Shown here in pieces: positions 54,725 to 64,000 of a stretch of 64,000 nt of DNA. The notes below the pieces were generated by a model that worked only from the letters and a program-made list of their open reading frames with translations, searched no databases and was not told where the DNA came from. Each line of letters starts with the position of its first letter. The first letter of the stretch is position 1. Made by a program: the position numbers and the translations under genes. The DNA is from Marinifilaceae bacterium (GTDB lineage: Bacteria > Bacteroidota > Bacteroidia > Bacteroidales > Marinifilaceae), in NCBI GenBank assembly GCA_025210485.1, contig JAOARN010000046.1, forward strand, positions 41,124 through 105,123, in the 5' to 3' direction.

Positions 54725-57565
54725 CTATATAGTATGTTTGTTTGTAGCAAGACCATAATATTCGTGAAATTTTTTTATTTCTTCTTTCGATTTACCTTCT
54801 TTACATTGTAGTCCACAATATTTTAGTTTTCTGTTACATTCACATTTCCTAAAAACCTTGTTTATTATTTCTTCTTGGCCAATTGTATGTAATTTAGAAA
54901 GACCTGTTGCAGGGCTACCGCTTGCCAAGCGTGCTATTGGAATTAGTTCTGTTTCCTTTTTTCTAAATTGATAGTTTATAAACTGCCAAGCCCCCATGTT
55001 TTCTGGTTCTTCTTGCACCCATAAATGCAATAAAGTATTTGTGTATTTTTTAATTATGTCACCAATTTGATTTTCTGGAAATGGATATAGTTGCTCTATC
55101 CTTATAATAGCGATATCTCTTGAATTATATTTCTTTTTCTGTTTTAATAAATCATAGTAAATTTTCCCACTACAAAAAACTACTCTTCTTACATCTTCGG
55201 TGTCAACATTAGCATCATCAATCACTTCTTTGAATTCTCCATTCGTGAAATCATTTAATTCAGAAATGCATTCATCATTGCGTAGTAAGCTTTTAGGAGT
55301 GAGGCAAATAAGAGGTAATCTAATATTTCTTTTTACCTGTCTTCTTAAAAGGTGGAACATATTAGACGGGGTACTTGGATTACATACTTGCATATTATTT
55401 TGTGCACAAAGTGTTAGAAATCGTTCTATTCTTGCACTTGAATGCTCTGCTCCCTGACCTTCATAACCATGAGGTAATAGCAGTACCATGCCGTTCCTAA
55501 TTCCCCATTTGTCTTCTGCTGAGCTAATGTATTGATCAATAATGGCTTGCCCTACATTGTGAAAATCTCCGAATTGAGCTTCCCAAATAGTCAAGCAATT
55601 AGGCATTGCTGTGGCATAACCATATTCAAACCCTAATGCCGCGTATTCACTTAAAGAGGAATTGTAGATATTAAAATTAGCTTGACTATCTGATATGTAT
55701 TTAAGGGGATAATACTTTTCTTCGCTATCTTCAATTGTTAGGCCAGCATGTCTGTGAGAGAAAGTCCCTCTCTCGGAGTCCTGTCCACAAATACGAACTG
55801 GAATTTTTTCATTTACTAAACTTGCATAAGCCAACAATTCTCCAAGAGCCCAATCTAATTTATTCTCGGATACTTTCTTTAAACGTTCTTTCATTAGATT
55901 ATTAACCTTTTTAAAGAATGACATGTCTTCAGGAAGGGTGCAAAAAGAGTTTACTAGTTTTAGTAGATTTTCCGTGCTGATATTTGTATTTGTTTTGTTA
56001 AATACGTTCTCTTTATTAGTATATATAATGTTTTTATAATATTCAGCTAAGAAAGCTTGGATACTAATGACTTTATCTTTTTTTGATAGATTATATTGAT
56101 TGTCAAGCTGGAAATCATAGTCTAAAATAATTTGCTTAATTTCACTTTCGGAATAAACGCCCTCATTAATCAACTTTTGAGCGTATATGTCTCTCGGGTT
56201 AGGATGCTTTGCAATGGTCTTATATAGTAGAGGTTGAGTGTAGCGTGGTTCATCACCTTCGTTATGGCCGTATTTTCTATACGACAAAATGTCAATAAAT
56301 ACATCTGTGTGAAAAATCTGTCTGTATTCCATCGCTAATTCTATAGCATAGATCATTGCTTCAGCATCATCACCATTAACATGAAAAACAGGAACTCTTA
56401 TAACCTTAGCAATATCGGTGCAGTAAGTACTTGATCTGCCTTCTTTGTAGTTGGTTGTGAATCCTATCTGATTGTTGATTACAATATGGATTGTACCACC
56501 GTTATTATAAGCATTCAGTTGAGACATTTGTATTAATTCATATACTATGCCCTGACCTGAAATAGCAGCATCTCCATGAATAATGATTGGACTTATTGAT
56601 TGTAGGTTATTATTGTAATCGTTCTCAAGTTTCGCCTTGGCTATTCCTTGAGTGATTGCACCTACTGTTTCAAGATGAGAAGGATTAGGTATGAGGTTTA
56701 TTTTTACATCTTTATCAGAATTTGTACTAATTATATTACTGTAGCCTAGATGATATTTGACATCTCCTAGGGCAATATTATCATCATAATTTTCAGCATT
56801 GAATTCTTTGAATATATCTGAATTTGGTTTATGTAAAATATTTGCAAGAACATTTAATCTACCTCTGTGTGCCATACCAAAGATAAACTCTTTTATACCT
56901 AATTCAGCTCCCTTTTCAATTAAAGCAGATAGTGCTGGGATTAAAGTTTCAGATCCTTCAAGAGAGAATCTTTTTTGACCAACAAATTTTTTGTGAATAA
57001 ATCTTTCAAATCCAACAGCTGTAGTAAGACCTTTAAATATGTTTTTTTTCTTTTTAGCTGAGAATTCAGCTTTGTTTTGACATGCTTCCATCTTGTCTTT
57101 AAGCCAATTAAGCATTTCTGGATGTCGAATATAAAGATATTCAACTCCTACAGAAGAACAATAAGTATTACTTAGGTGCTTAATTATATTATTTAAGCTT
57201 GTGCTTCCAATACCTATTTCATTCCCAGCTTGAAAGATGCTGTCAAGATCTTTTGTATTTAATCCAAAATTTTCGATATCTAGTCTTGGGAAATATTTTC
57301 GTCGAAGTCGGACAGGATTAGTTTTTGTAAAAAGATGCCCTCTTTGTCTATAAGCTTGTATAAGATTCAGTACTTTAAATTCCTTTTCTATTTCTTCTGA
57401 TTTATCATTATCGCTGAATTTGCTATAGTTGGTTTGGGCTAATTCAAATCCAGCAAAAAAAGAATTCCAGCTGTCATCTAGATCTTTACTTCCTGATTTA
57501 AACTGTTCGTAAAGTTGTTCTATTAATTTGGGGTCTGTATTAGTTATGGAATCTGTTTTTTTCAT
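54725..57565 (-). CDS. sucA: SucA, 2-oxoglutarate dehydrogenase E1
   Basis: The thiamine-diphosphate enzyme that decarboxylates 2-oxoglutarate. The 946-residue length is normal. The N-terminal dimer region is followed by PSHLETVGAITQG, the thiamine-binding IHGDAAISGQGIVYELIQMS and INNQIGFTTNYKEGR. The C-terminal half holds HGYEGQGAEHSSARIERFL and LHLWVQEEPENMGAWQFI. All key motifs are present. The upstream membrane-anchored gene ends 12 bases before it, and sucB follows, giving a three-gene minus-strand operon. Confidence 0.97.
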   Translation of the reverse strand: MKKTDSITNTDPKLIEQLYEQFKSGSKDLDDSWNSFFAGFELAQTNYSKFSDNDKSEEIEKEFKVLNLIQAYRQRGHLFTKTNPVRLRRKYFPRLDIENFGLNTKDLDSIFQAGNEIGIGSTSLNNIIKHLSNTYCSSVGVEYLYIRHPEMLNWLKDKMEACQNKAEFSAKKKKNIFKGLTTAVGFERFIHKKFVGQKRFSLEGSETLIPALSALIEKGAELGIKEFIFGMAHRGRLNVLANILHKPNSDIFKEFNAENYDDNIALGDVKYHLGYSNIISTNSDKDVKINLIPNPSHLETVGAITQGIAKAKLENDYNNNLQSISPIIIHGDAAISGQGIVYELIQMSQLNAYNNGGTIHIVINNQIGFTTNYKEGRSSTYCTDIAKVIRVPVFHVNGDDAEAMIYAIELAMEYRQIFHTDVFIDILSYRKYGHNEGDEPRYTQPLLYKTIAKHPNPRDIYAQKLINEGVYSESEIKQIILDYDFQLDNQYNLSKKDKVISIQAFLAEYYKNIIYTNKENVFNKTNTNISTENLLKLVNSFCTLPEDMSFFKKVNNLMKERLKKVSENKLDWALGELLAYASLVNEKIPVRICGQDSERGTFSHRHAGLTIEDSEEKYYPLKYISDSQANFNIYNSSLSEYAALGFEYGYATAMPNCLTIWEAQFGDFHNVGQAIIDQYISSAEDKWGIRNGMVLLLPHGYEGQGAEHSSARIERFLTLCAQNNMQVCNPSTPSNMFHLLRRQVKRNIRLPLICLTPKSLLRNDECISELNDFTNGEFKEVIDDANVDTEDVRRVVFCSGKIYYDLLKQKKKYNSRDIAIIRIEQLYPFPENQIGDIIKKYTNTLLHLWVQEEPENMGAWQFINYQFRKKETELIPIARLASGSPATGLSKLHTIGQEEIINKVFRKCECNRKLKYCGLQCKEGKSKEEIKKFHEYYGLATNKHTI

Positions 57566-57576
57566 ATTTAGTTATT

Positions 57577-58599
57577 TTAAACTATCTCTAGAATTTTGAT
57601 CAAATTATAAAAAAGTAGAATTATCGATATTGCAATAAGTATAAAACCAGTATAATAAATTGTTTTCCAGTTTTTATTTAGACTGATAATTAATTTTTCA
57701 ATGTTTTTATTATTATGTTTGTTTCCTTTTAGATTTTTATTAATATATTTTTTTTTGTTTTGGGTTGTAACTTCCTGATCGAATGAATTAGTAACATAAT
57801 TATATTTCTCAATATCCTTAGAGCTTTCATCAAATTCTTTTAGCCAAATATCATTTTCATATTCACAGTTTACATAAAGTCTTTTATTGTTGTTTTTTTC
57901 CCAGTTTCTGACGGCTTTAGAATTCTTTGCTTCTTGTATAGCTCTAAGAACAGAAAATTGGAAAAAGTTTTTATCAGAGAAGTTTTCGACTAGAGAAATT
58001 TTAATTCGACCAGAAATAATCTCACTGTAGTCATTCTCTACAGCTGATTCAATATAATTTTTTACGCCATTTGATATAAGGGCAGGGTTGTCATGAGAGA
58101 AAATAGCTTCAAAATCTACATTAGAATTTATTTGGCTTTTGCCTCCTAATTTAGCAGCTGAATAATTAGGTTTGATATTTGTTTTTGGCTTAAATGGAAG
58201 TTCTGGATTGTTAACATAGAAAAGTCTATCTGAAACACTAAAAATTCCATTTTTCTCAATAGGTTCAAATGCTTGTGCAAGAAAAACACCTTTCTCCTGA
58301 GTTACATCATATCCTTTGGCTACAATTGCATCATGTGTTTTGCCAAGTTCATCCGTAAGAAATCCTTCGTAGCAAAAAACGAATTGATCTGATTTATTAT
58401 GAGGTTTTTGAATTAAATTATAAGCGAACGATTCTCTATCTGTAGAACTATTAATCTCTTTTACAGATAAATTTTCCTTTTCCCATTCAAAAAGAAATGG
58501 AGTTAGGGTTTTATTGCTATTATGTCTAGAGTATAGTGCCCATTCTATTGCGTACATAATATGATATTGCAGTCGTCTATTTCCGTTAAATATATCCAT
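57577..58599 (-). CDS. Unrecognised membrane-anchored protein upstream of sucA
   Basis: I do not recognise this 340-residue protein. It has a soluble N-terminal part of about 300 residues and one C-terminal membrane helix (TIYYTGFILIAISIILLFYN) near the end, so it is probably tail-anchored. The soluble part is rich in aromatic, Lys and Asn residues; a segment from about 150 to 290 (KSQINSNVDFEAIFSHDNPA, then KISLVENFSDKNFFQFSVL) is strand/helix mixed. There is no signal peptide. Its stop lies 12 bases before sucA on the same strand, so it would be co-transcribed with the suc genes. Confidence 0.8.
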   Translation of the reverse strand: MDIFNGNRRLQYHIMYAIEWALYSRHNSNKTLTPFLFEWEKENLSVKEINSSTDRESFAYNLIQKPHNKSDQFVFCYEGFLTDELGKTHDAIVAKGYDVTQEKGVFLAQAFEPIEKNGIFSVSDRLFYVNNPELPFKPKTNIKPNYSAAKLGGKSQINSNVDFEAIFSHDNPALISNGVKNYIESAVENDYSEIISGRIKISLVENFSDKNFFQFSVLRAIQEAKNSKAVRNWEKNNNKRLYVNCEYENDIWLKEFDESSKDIEKYNYVTNSFDQEVTTQNKKKYINKNLKGNKHNNKNIEKLIISLNKNWKTIYYTGFILIAISIILLFYNLIKILEIV

Positions 58600-59121
58600 A
58601 TTATTTGAATGAAGTATTTTGTTATTGTTCTAGTTTTGTTTATTAATAAGCAGTTGTAATTAATTGTATCTGTTTAATTATTTGTCTTTTATGTTTGAAC
58701 TAAATTAATTGTAAAAAACAATAAGTTATAAATTTAATTTGAATTAGTAAGAATTTTTATGATTTTAAATTTAAACATTATTTGTATCATAAAGTTATGG
58801 AATGAATACTTATGTAAATAATAAATGGAATAGTCCAAATTAAGCATTGTTTAATATTATGTAATTATATATTCTTGCGTTATTTTTTAAAACAATCTTA
58901 TTGCCTAAAATGATAGATTCATATTTATATATTCAATAAAAATGTATAATTTAGCTTATCTTATGTTTAAGTGAACTGTTGAGGTATATACCTATTAGAG
59001 TAATATAGATATAGATAGATTTTTAGTAGGAAAATTGCTTTAAATAATCATGTGTGTTTTTAGTTTAAAGTGTTTTAAACCAATTGATATCCACCTCTTC
59101 TTTTAAATCTTTTCTTAGTTT
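58600..59121. promoter_or_regulatory. Divergent promoter region of the suc operon and ABC transporter
   Basis: AT-rich 522 bases. Both flanking genes read away from it. No clear conserved element, RNA gene or frame is seen. Confidence 0.4.
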
Positions 59122-62100
59122 ATGAATGAATTAGTATTAAGATTATTAATGCAATTATTTGCATTGATAATTGATGTTAAAAAAGATGAATCTAAAAATA
59201 TTGCTATAAATGTGTTTTCTACGTATTTAGAAAATGTATTTAGTAGAAATCTTAGAGAAAAATATATTCAGGAGTTTGAGGCTTTTGTTTCGGATGCTGT
59301 ATTATTATCTAAAATGGATGATACTAATTCAAATAAACTTCAGCAAATCAGAGATCTTTGTAGGGGCTTTGTGGAGGAAATTGATCAAGATAGGAAAGTT
59401 TGGTTAATGCTTCAATTGTTAGAATTTATTGATGATTCACACTTGGCTCAAGATTCCGACCTGGAGTATATTCGTGTTATTTCAGATATATTTCAAATCC
59501 CTAATCAGGAATTTGAATTAAGTAGGAGTTTTATTATAAGTGATCAATTCAAAATACCTTATTCCTCAAACCTCTTAATTATAAATTCTAAATATTCTGA
59601 AAGTAATAGTTCTGTAAAGCATATTTATAATGAAAAATTAAGAGGTGAATTATTAGTGTTGCATTTAGAGAGCACTAATACTTTTTTGGTTAAATATTTA
59701 GGCGAAAACAATCTGCTGCTTAATGGACATGTTTTAAAGACAAATAGAGCCTATATTATGTCATATGGTTCTGTTATTCGAAGTCATCGAATTAGCCCAA
59801 TATATTACTCAGAAATAGCATCTAAATTTATTCAAACAAAAAATTACACACGAATTAATTATGTTGCAAATGAAATTGAGTATAAATTCCCTGGTTCTAA
59901 TAATGGTATTTACCCAGTTAATCTGCGTTTTAATTCAGGAGAATTAATTGGAATTATGGGGGGGAGTGGAACAGGAAAATCAACTTTACTTAATGTATTA
60001 AATGGGAATCTGAAATTAAGTAGTGGCAATATTTATGTAAATGGACATAGTTTAGAGAAGAAAAAGCATAAGATAAATAGAATAATTGGTTATGTACCGC
60101 AAGATGATTTGTTAATTGAGGAGTTGACAGTTTATCAAAATCTTATGTATAATGCTAAGCTCTGTTTTAAGGATATGTCATCCGAACAGATCGAAGAACT
60201 GATAGATTTGTGTTTGGAGAATTTTGATCTAGTTGAAGCCAGGGATCTTGTTATTGGTGACCCTCTAAATAAGGTTATAAGTGGAGGTCAGCGTAAGAGG
60301 GTAAACCTAGCTTTGGAGATGATGCGTGAACCTTCTATCTTATTTGCTGATGAGCCAACTTCAGGTCTTTCAAGTATGGATTCTGAGAAAGTTATGATTT
60401 TATTGAAAAGACTAACCATTAAAGGAAGACTAGTTATTTGTAATATTCATCAACCTTCTTCAGATATCTATAAATTATTTGACAAAATAATAATTATGGA
60501 TCAAGGAGGGCGGGTTATTTATTTTGGTAATCCTAGTGATGCTGTTGTATATTTTAAAACACATAGCCATTACTTGAATCCAGAGGAAAGTGAATGTTTG
60601 CATTGTGGCAATATTCGTTCCGAAAATATTTTGAGAATAGTTGAAGCACGAATGATGGATGAACTTGGGAAACAGGTCAGAAAGCGTAAACGTACTCCTC
60701 AAGAATGGTATGATTTGTTTCGCAAGGAAAATAGTAGTATTTCAAAGTCGAAAATGCAGAAGAATAAAATTCCTAAAAATGATTTTAGTATCCCTGGGAA
60801 ATTACGGCAGTTACAAATTTATTTCTCAAGAGATGTATTCTCTAAGTTTCGAAATCGACAATATCTATTTATAAGTCTTCTAGAAGCTCCATTGTTAGCG
60901 GTGATTTTAGGATATTTTACTAAATTTATAACAGAAGATCAAACAGGGAAATTAAAATATGTTTTCTCCGAAAATGAAAATATTCCATCTTTCATTTTTA
61001 TGTCGGTGATTGTTGCCTTATTTCTTGGATTAGTTGTTTCAGCAGAGGAAATAATTCATGATCGAAGAATAATTAAACGTGAGAATTTTTTAAACTTAAG
61101 TCGATTTAGTTATATAAATGCTAAATTGATTGTTCTGTTTATTTTGTCAGCAATTCAAACGGTGATGTTTGTAGTGTTGGCAACTAGTATTTTAGAAATA
61201 AAATCACTTTTCTGGGAGTATTTTCTTATGTTATTTTCGGTATCCTTTTGCGCAAATTTAATAGGTCTCAACTTATCATCTTCAATAAAAACGGTCGTGG
61301 CAGTTTATGTTGCAATCCCATTTGTACTTGTACCACAAATATTATTATCGGGAGTTGTGGTTAATTTTAATAAGCTGCATCCTAGTATCAGTTCTCAGGA
61401 GTTTGTTCCAACCATAGGAGATGTAATGATTTCACGATGGGCTTATGAAGGATTGATGGTTAAACAATATTGTGGGAATGAGTTTCAAAAATCATTTACA
61501 GATATAGAACGTGAGATAAGTAATCAAGCTTATTTGACGAACTATTATTTCCCAAAGTTAATTGATATTGTTAAGGATAAATCTATTAAGAAAAGTAAAT
61601 TGAGACAAGATATAATTAGAAATGAGTTAGATTATATAAATCAAGAATTTATGATTAATAATCATAATGTAAATAAATTAGAAAGAAGAGGTCTGGTCCA
61701 GTTTCTAAAATCATTAGAGTATAATTCGCGTTTTGAACTAACCGATAATATGAGAAAACGTGATAGTATATTCATGGATATGGAAACAAAATTAGGAAGT
61801 GAGAATCTGTTGTTAAGTTTTAGGGATAGGTATTTCAATAAAGCTTTGTCGTATATTCTAAAAGAAGAGAATAATTTAGAAAAAATAATTGTTTATGATA
61901 ATAAACTTATCCGTAAAAAAGATCCGATATACAATATTCCAAGAAACAAGTATGGTCGTTCTCACTTTTATGCATCTTTAAAAAGACTAGGAAATAATCT
62001 GATTGATACTTATTGGTTTAACTTGATAGTGATATGGTTGTTTACAATAATTTTTTATCTAACATTATATTTTGATTTTTTCAGAAAAATAGGAAGATAT

Positions 62101-62169
62101 ATAGAGATAGTTTATATTTCAGTCTTGTCAGATAGAAGTAAGAGAGTACTTAGAAAAAGACAGTCTTAA
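59122..62169 (+). CDS. Large ABC transporter with TerB-like, FHA-like and ABCG-type domains
   Basis: A 1015-residue fusion that would export an unknown substrate. Residues about 1-135 are an all-helical region resembling TerB. Residues 150-255 look like an FHA-like fold (ELLVLHLESTNTFLVKYLG, then YGSVIRSHRISPIYYSEIA). The ABC ATPase (about 260-500) has GIMGGSGTGKSTLL as Walker A, VISGGQRKRVNLALEMM as signature and ILFADEPTSGLSSMDSE as Walker B. An ABC-2 membrane domain follows with helices around residues 580-760, and a long loop (780-950) precedes a last helix near 960. The ATPase-then-membrane order is the ABCG half-transporter layout. Confidence 0.9.
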   Translation: MNELVLRLLMQLFALIIDVKKDESKNIAINVFSTYLENVFSRNLREKYIQEFEAFVSDAVLLSKMDDTNSNKLQQIRDLCRGFVEEIDQDRKVWLMLQLLEFIDDSHLAQDSDLEYIRVISDIFQIPNQEFELSRSFIISDQFKIPYSSNLLIINSKYSESNSSVKHIYNEKLRGELLVLHLESTNTFLVKYLGENNLLLNGHVLKTNRAYIMSYGSVIRSHRISPIYYSEIASKFIQTKNYTRINYVANEIEYKFPGSNNGIYPVNLRFNSGELIGIMGGSGTGKSTLLNVLNGNLKLSSGNIYVNGHSLEKKKHKINRIIGYVPQDDLLIEELTVYQNLMYNAKLCFKDMSSEQIEELIDLCLENFDLVEARDLVIGDPLNKVISGGQRKRVNLALEMMREPSILFADEPTSGLSSMDSEKVMILLKRLTIKGRLVICNIHQPSSDIYKLFDKIIIMDQGGRVIYFGNPSDAVVYFKTHSHYLNPEESECLHCGNIRSENILRIVEARMMDELGKQVRKRKRTPQEWYDLFRKENSSISKSKMQKNKIPKNDFSIPGKLRQLQIYFSRDVFSKFRNRQYLFISLLEAPLLAVILGYFTKFITEDQTGKLKYVFSENENIPSFIFMSVIVALFLGLVVSAEEIIHDRRIIKRENFLNLSRFSYINAKLIVLFILSAIQTVMFVVLATSILEIKSLFWEYFLMLFSVSFCANLIGLNLSSSIKTVVAVYVAIPFVLVPQILLSGVVVNFNKLHPSISSQEFVPTIGDVMISRWAYEGLMVKQYCGNEFQKSFTDIEREISNQAYLTNYYFPKLIDIVKDKSIKKSKLRQDIIRNELDYINQEFMINNHNVNKLERRGLVQFLKSLEYNSRFELTDNMRKRDSIFMDMETKLGSENLLLSFRDRYFNKALSYILKEENNLEKIIVYDNKLIRKKDPIYNIPRNKYGRSHFYASLKRLGNNLIDTYWFNLIVIWLFTIIFYLTLYFDFFRKIGRYIEIVYISVLSDRSKRVLRKRQS

Positions 62170-62222
62170 TTTTAAGTAAGCATTTTGGTGATTAATTAAC
62201 ATATTGTTAGCAATTCAATTTA

Positions 62223-62230
62223 TATATTTG
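62223..62230 (+). promoter_or_regulatory. Candidate -7 box of the second M28 peptidase
   Basis: TATATTTG, 33 bases before the start at 62263, with ATTG at 62203-62206 upstream. The spacing is 16 bases, shorter than the consensus. Confidence 0.3.
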
Positions 62231-62262
62231 TACAATATTTCAAAATATTAAATTCAACCAAA

Positions 62263-63774
62263 ATGAAAAAAATAAGTAATTATTATGTTTTAGGCATCGT
62301 TTGTCTGCTTCTTAGTAGCTATAGCCTGAAATCTCAGGAGTTTATAGAAAAAGGTTTAAGTGCAATCAATGAAAGAACCACGAAAGCACAGCTTGAATTT
62401 TTAGCTTCGGATTGGACAGAAGGTAGAGAAATGGGACAGAAAGGTGCCTATATTGCTTCGGACTATATTTTAAGTATAATGAAGTCATATGGTGTCGAAG
62501 CATATAAAGGAAATTATTTTCAGTATTTTTCGCCTATTCAATACACTCGCCAAGATGGTGAAACCTGTAGTATATCTGTTTTTAATTCTAATTCTAACTA
62601 TGAATATAATCTTGTAAAAAATACAGATTACTATATAGATGTGACTAATAATTCTATTAAACTTAATTCAGAGATAGTGATTGCCTATGATAAGTTTAAG
62701 GGGAATTATGATAATTATTTTAAATCTGTAGGTTTAAAAGGTAAAACGGTAGTTGTTTTGGGGGTTGAGGAAAAAGAAAATAAGAGTTCGCTATTGTCCA
62801 CTTATTTAAAAAAACATCAAGCAGCCTTGGTTTTACATGTAGTAGATAGTAAAAAAATAGAACAAAAACAGACAATATTACCTAAGCGTTATAAATCTAA
62901 AACATATGAAGGAGATAAGCCAGAGCAATCTTATATAAACAAGAAGTTTTATTTGCAGCCTGAAACTTTTGAGTTACCTACTGAATTTGGCTTTATTTCA
63001 AAAAAATCGGCAGATCTTATATTGAAACAATCAGCACTATTCCCATTTAATAGTAATTCAAAAATCAAACGACAAGCACAAAAGATTAAGAATGTTAAAT
63101 TCAAATTGGATGTGAAACTTAGCAAAAAAGCCATTAAGTGTCGCAATATTACTGGTATAATAAAAGGAGAGGACAGTAGTCATGCAATTATTGTAGGAGC
63201 ACATTATGATCATTATGGTAAATACAATGGTTATATATGGAATGGTGCGGACGATAATGCTTCTGGGGTAATTGGTATGTTAAATATCGCGAAGGCAATT
63301 TCAGAATCTGGAAAGAAACCAAAGTATGATATTATTTTTGTTGCTTTTTCTGGCGAAGAAAAAGGACTTTTGGGAAGTACAGCTTTTGCAAGATCTTTAG
63401 ATGATAAGCAGAAATATGTGTATATGTTAAATTTAGATATGATATCTAGAGATTCCAAGAAAGACAAGGATAAGAATGCCTGCATGATGATTATGTGCAA
63501 AAATGAGAAATTGAAATCATATTTGGAGAATTCTGTTAAAGAGTATGAATTAAATATTAGTCTTAAGTATTGGATGACTGATGGTTTAAAGGGAGGGAGT
63601 GATCATTCTCCTTTTGCACGAAAATCTATTCCATTTAATTTCTTTTGGGCTGGCTTTCATGATGATTATCATAGACCCTCGGATGAAGTTAGTAAAACCA
63701 ACTGGGAGAAATTGGTGAATGTTAGTAAGCTAGGTTATATCCATATTATGAAAATAATGGATCAGGGTTTATAG
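62263..63774 (+). CDS. M28 family metallopeptidase (second copy)
   Basis: A 503-residue secreted zinc peptidase with N-terminal signal (YYVLGIVCLLLSSYSLKSQ). An N-terminal PA-like region spans about 80-290. The M28 core shows ligands in GAHYDHYGKY, NGADDNASGVIG, SGEEKGLLGS (Glu pair), MLNLDMISR and GGSDHSPFARK. All are present. It is distinct from the M28 lipoprotein at 40741: it lacks the lipobox. It follows the ABC transporter after a 93-base gap with its own likely promoter. Confidence 0.93.
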   Translation: MKKISNYYVLGIVCLLLSSYSLKSQEFIEKGLSAINERTTKAQLEFLASDWTEGREMGQKGAYIASDYILSIMKSYGVEAYKGNYFQYFSPIQYTRQDGETCSISVFNSNSNYEYNLVKNTDYYIDVTNNSIKLNSEIVIAYDKFKGNYDNYFKSVGLKGKTVVVLGVEEKENKSSLLSTYLKKHQAALVLHVVDSKKIEQKQTILPKRYKSKTYEGDKPEQSYINKKFYLQPETFELPTEFGFISKKSADLILKQSALFPFNSNSKIKRQAQKIKNVKFKLDVKLSKKAIKCRNITGIIKGEDSSHAIIVGAHYDHYGKYNGYIWNGADDNASGVIGMLNIAKAISESGKKPKYDIIFVAFSGEEKGLLGSTAFARSLDDKQKYVYMLNLDMISRDSKKDKDKNACMMIMCKNEKLKSYLENSVKEYELNISLKYWMTDGLKGGSDHSPFARKSIPFNFFWAGFHDDYHRPSDEVSKTNWEKLVNVSKLGYIHIMKIMDQGL

Positions 63775-63780
63775 TATTTT

Positions 63781-63843
63781 AAAATCTTGATTTATGTTTA
63801 TTTGAAACTTTTGTTCAGGAAACATAAATCAAGATTTTTTTTC
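63781..63843. terminator. Strong terminator after the second M28 peptidase
   Basis: A perfect 19-base inverted repeat (AAAATCTTGATTTATGTTT / AAACATAAATCAAGATTTT, 20-base loop) followed by a T-run, 6 bases beyond the stop. Beyond it (63844-64000) no gene is visible. Confidence 0.9.
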
Positions 63844-64000
63844 AAAAATGAATTATCCTAACAATAGTTCGGAAAAAAAATGAATAATTGATTGATATTC
63901 AGGATAATAACCTGATTTAAATTAGGATAAAACCTTAAAAATCAGTATCTTAAAGGTGTAAAACAAAAGAGATACAATATGATTTTTAAGGTTAAGAAAA

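Overview
The window comes from an AT-rich member of the Bacteroidota. Evidence: gliding genes gldD and gldE, a PorE-like OmpA protein, a DPP IV-type S9 peptidase, a LytS/LytTR regulatory set, a SiaB/SiaC pair, few visible Shine-Dalgarno sequences and several TAnnTTTG -7 boxes. A marine, Marinilabiliales-like lineage is a reasonable guess but is not proven from sequence alone.

Layout. (1) 1-1479: one unrecognised small gene and an AT-rich gap. (2) 1480-12156: a complete type I-B CRISPR-Cas operon on the + strand, ordered cas6, an unrecognised alpha-helical gene, cas8b, cas7, cas5, cas3, cas4, a GxxExxY nuclease-fold gene, cas1, cas2. (3) 12157-17644: leader and a large array that I count as 79 repeats and 78 spacers, read in the same direction. 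It includes one exactly duplicated spacer and one adjacent pair of related spacers. (4) 17857-21499: minus-strand SDR oxidoreductase, DUF4886 lipoprotein, a decayed hisE remnant and tatC. (5) 21853-35440: S9 peptidase, fabI, gldE-gldD, a repeat protein followed by a histidine kinase, a degenerate kinase and a LytTR regulator, a TMEM43-like membrane protein, and mnmE. (6) 35650-39755: a minus-strand defence cluster, a Septu-like ATPase/HNH pair (ptuA-ptuB) with an unrecognised membrane-helix/coiled-coil protein upstream. (7) 40280-51273: mostly housekeeping (M28 peptidase, tRNA-Trp and tRNA-Ser, siaB-siaC, SPOR-like protein, YitT, acyltransferase, pepT, MerR, nitroreductase). (8) 51425-63774: PorE-like protein, the sucA-sucB operon headed by an unknown membrane-anchored gene, a large FHA-like/ABCG-type transporter, and a second M28 peptidase.

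How it works together. In the type I-B locus, Cas1, Cas2 and Cas4 would insert spacers at the leader end. Cas6 would cut the array transcript, leaving an ATTGAAAT 5' handle. Cas8b, Cas7 and Cas5 (with Cas6) would form Cascade, which recruits the Cas3 HD nuclease-helicase. The two extra genes inside the operon (2460-3872 and 10373-10759) are the best candidates for undescribed accessory functions. The Septu pair supplies a second anti-phage layer about 18 kb away. The rest is largely ordinary chromosomal content, suggesting the CRISPR locus sits in a stable chromosomal region rather than on an obvious mobile element. No insertion sequence or integrase was seen.
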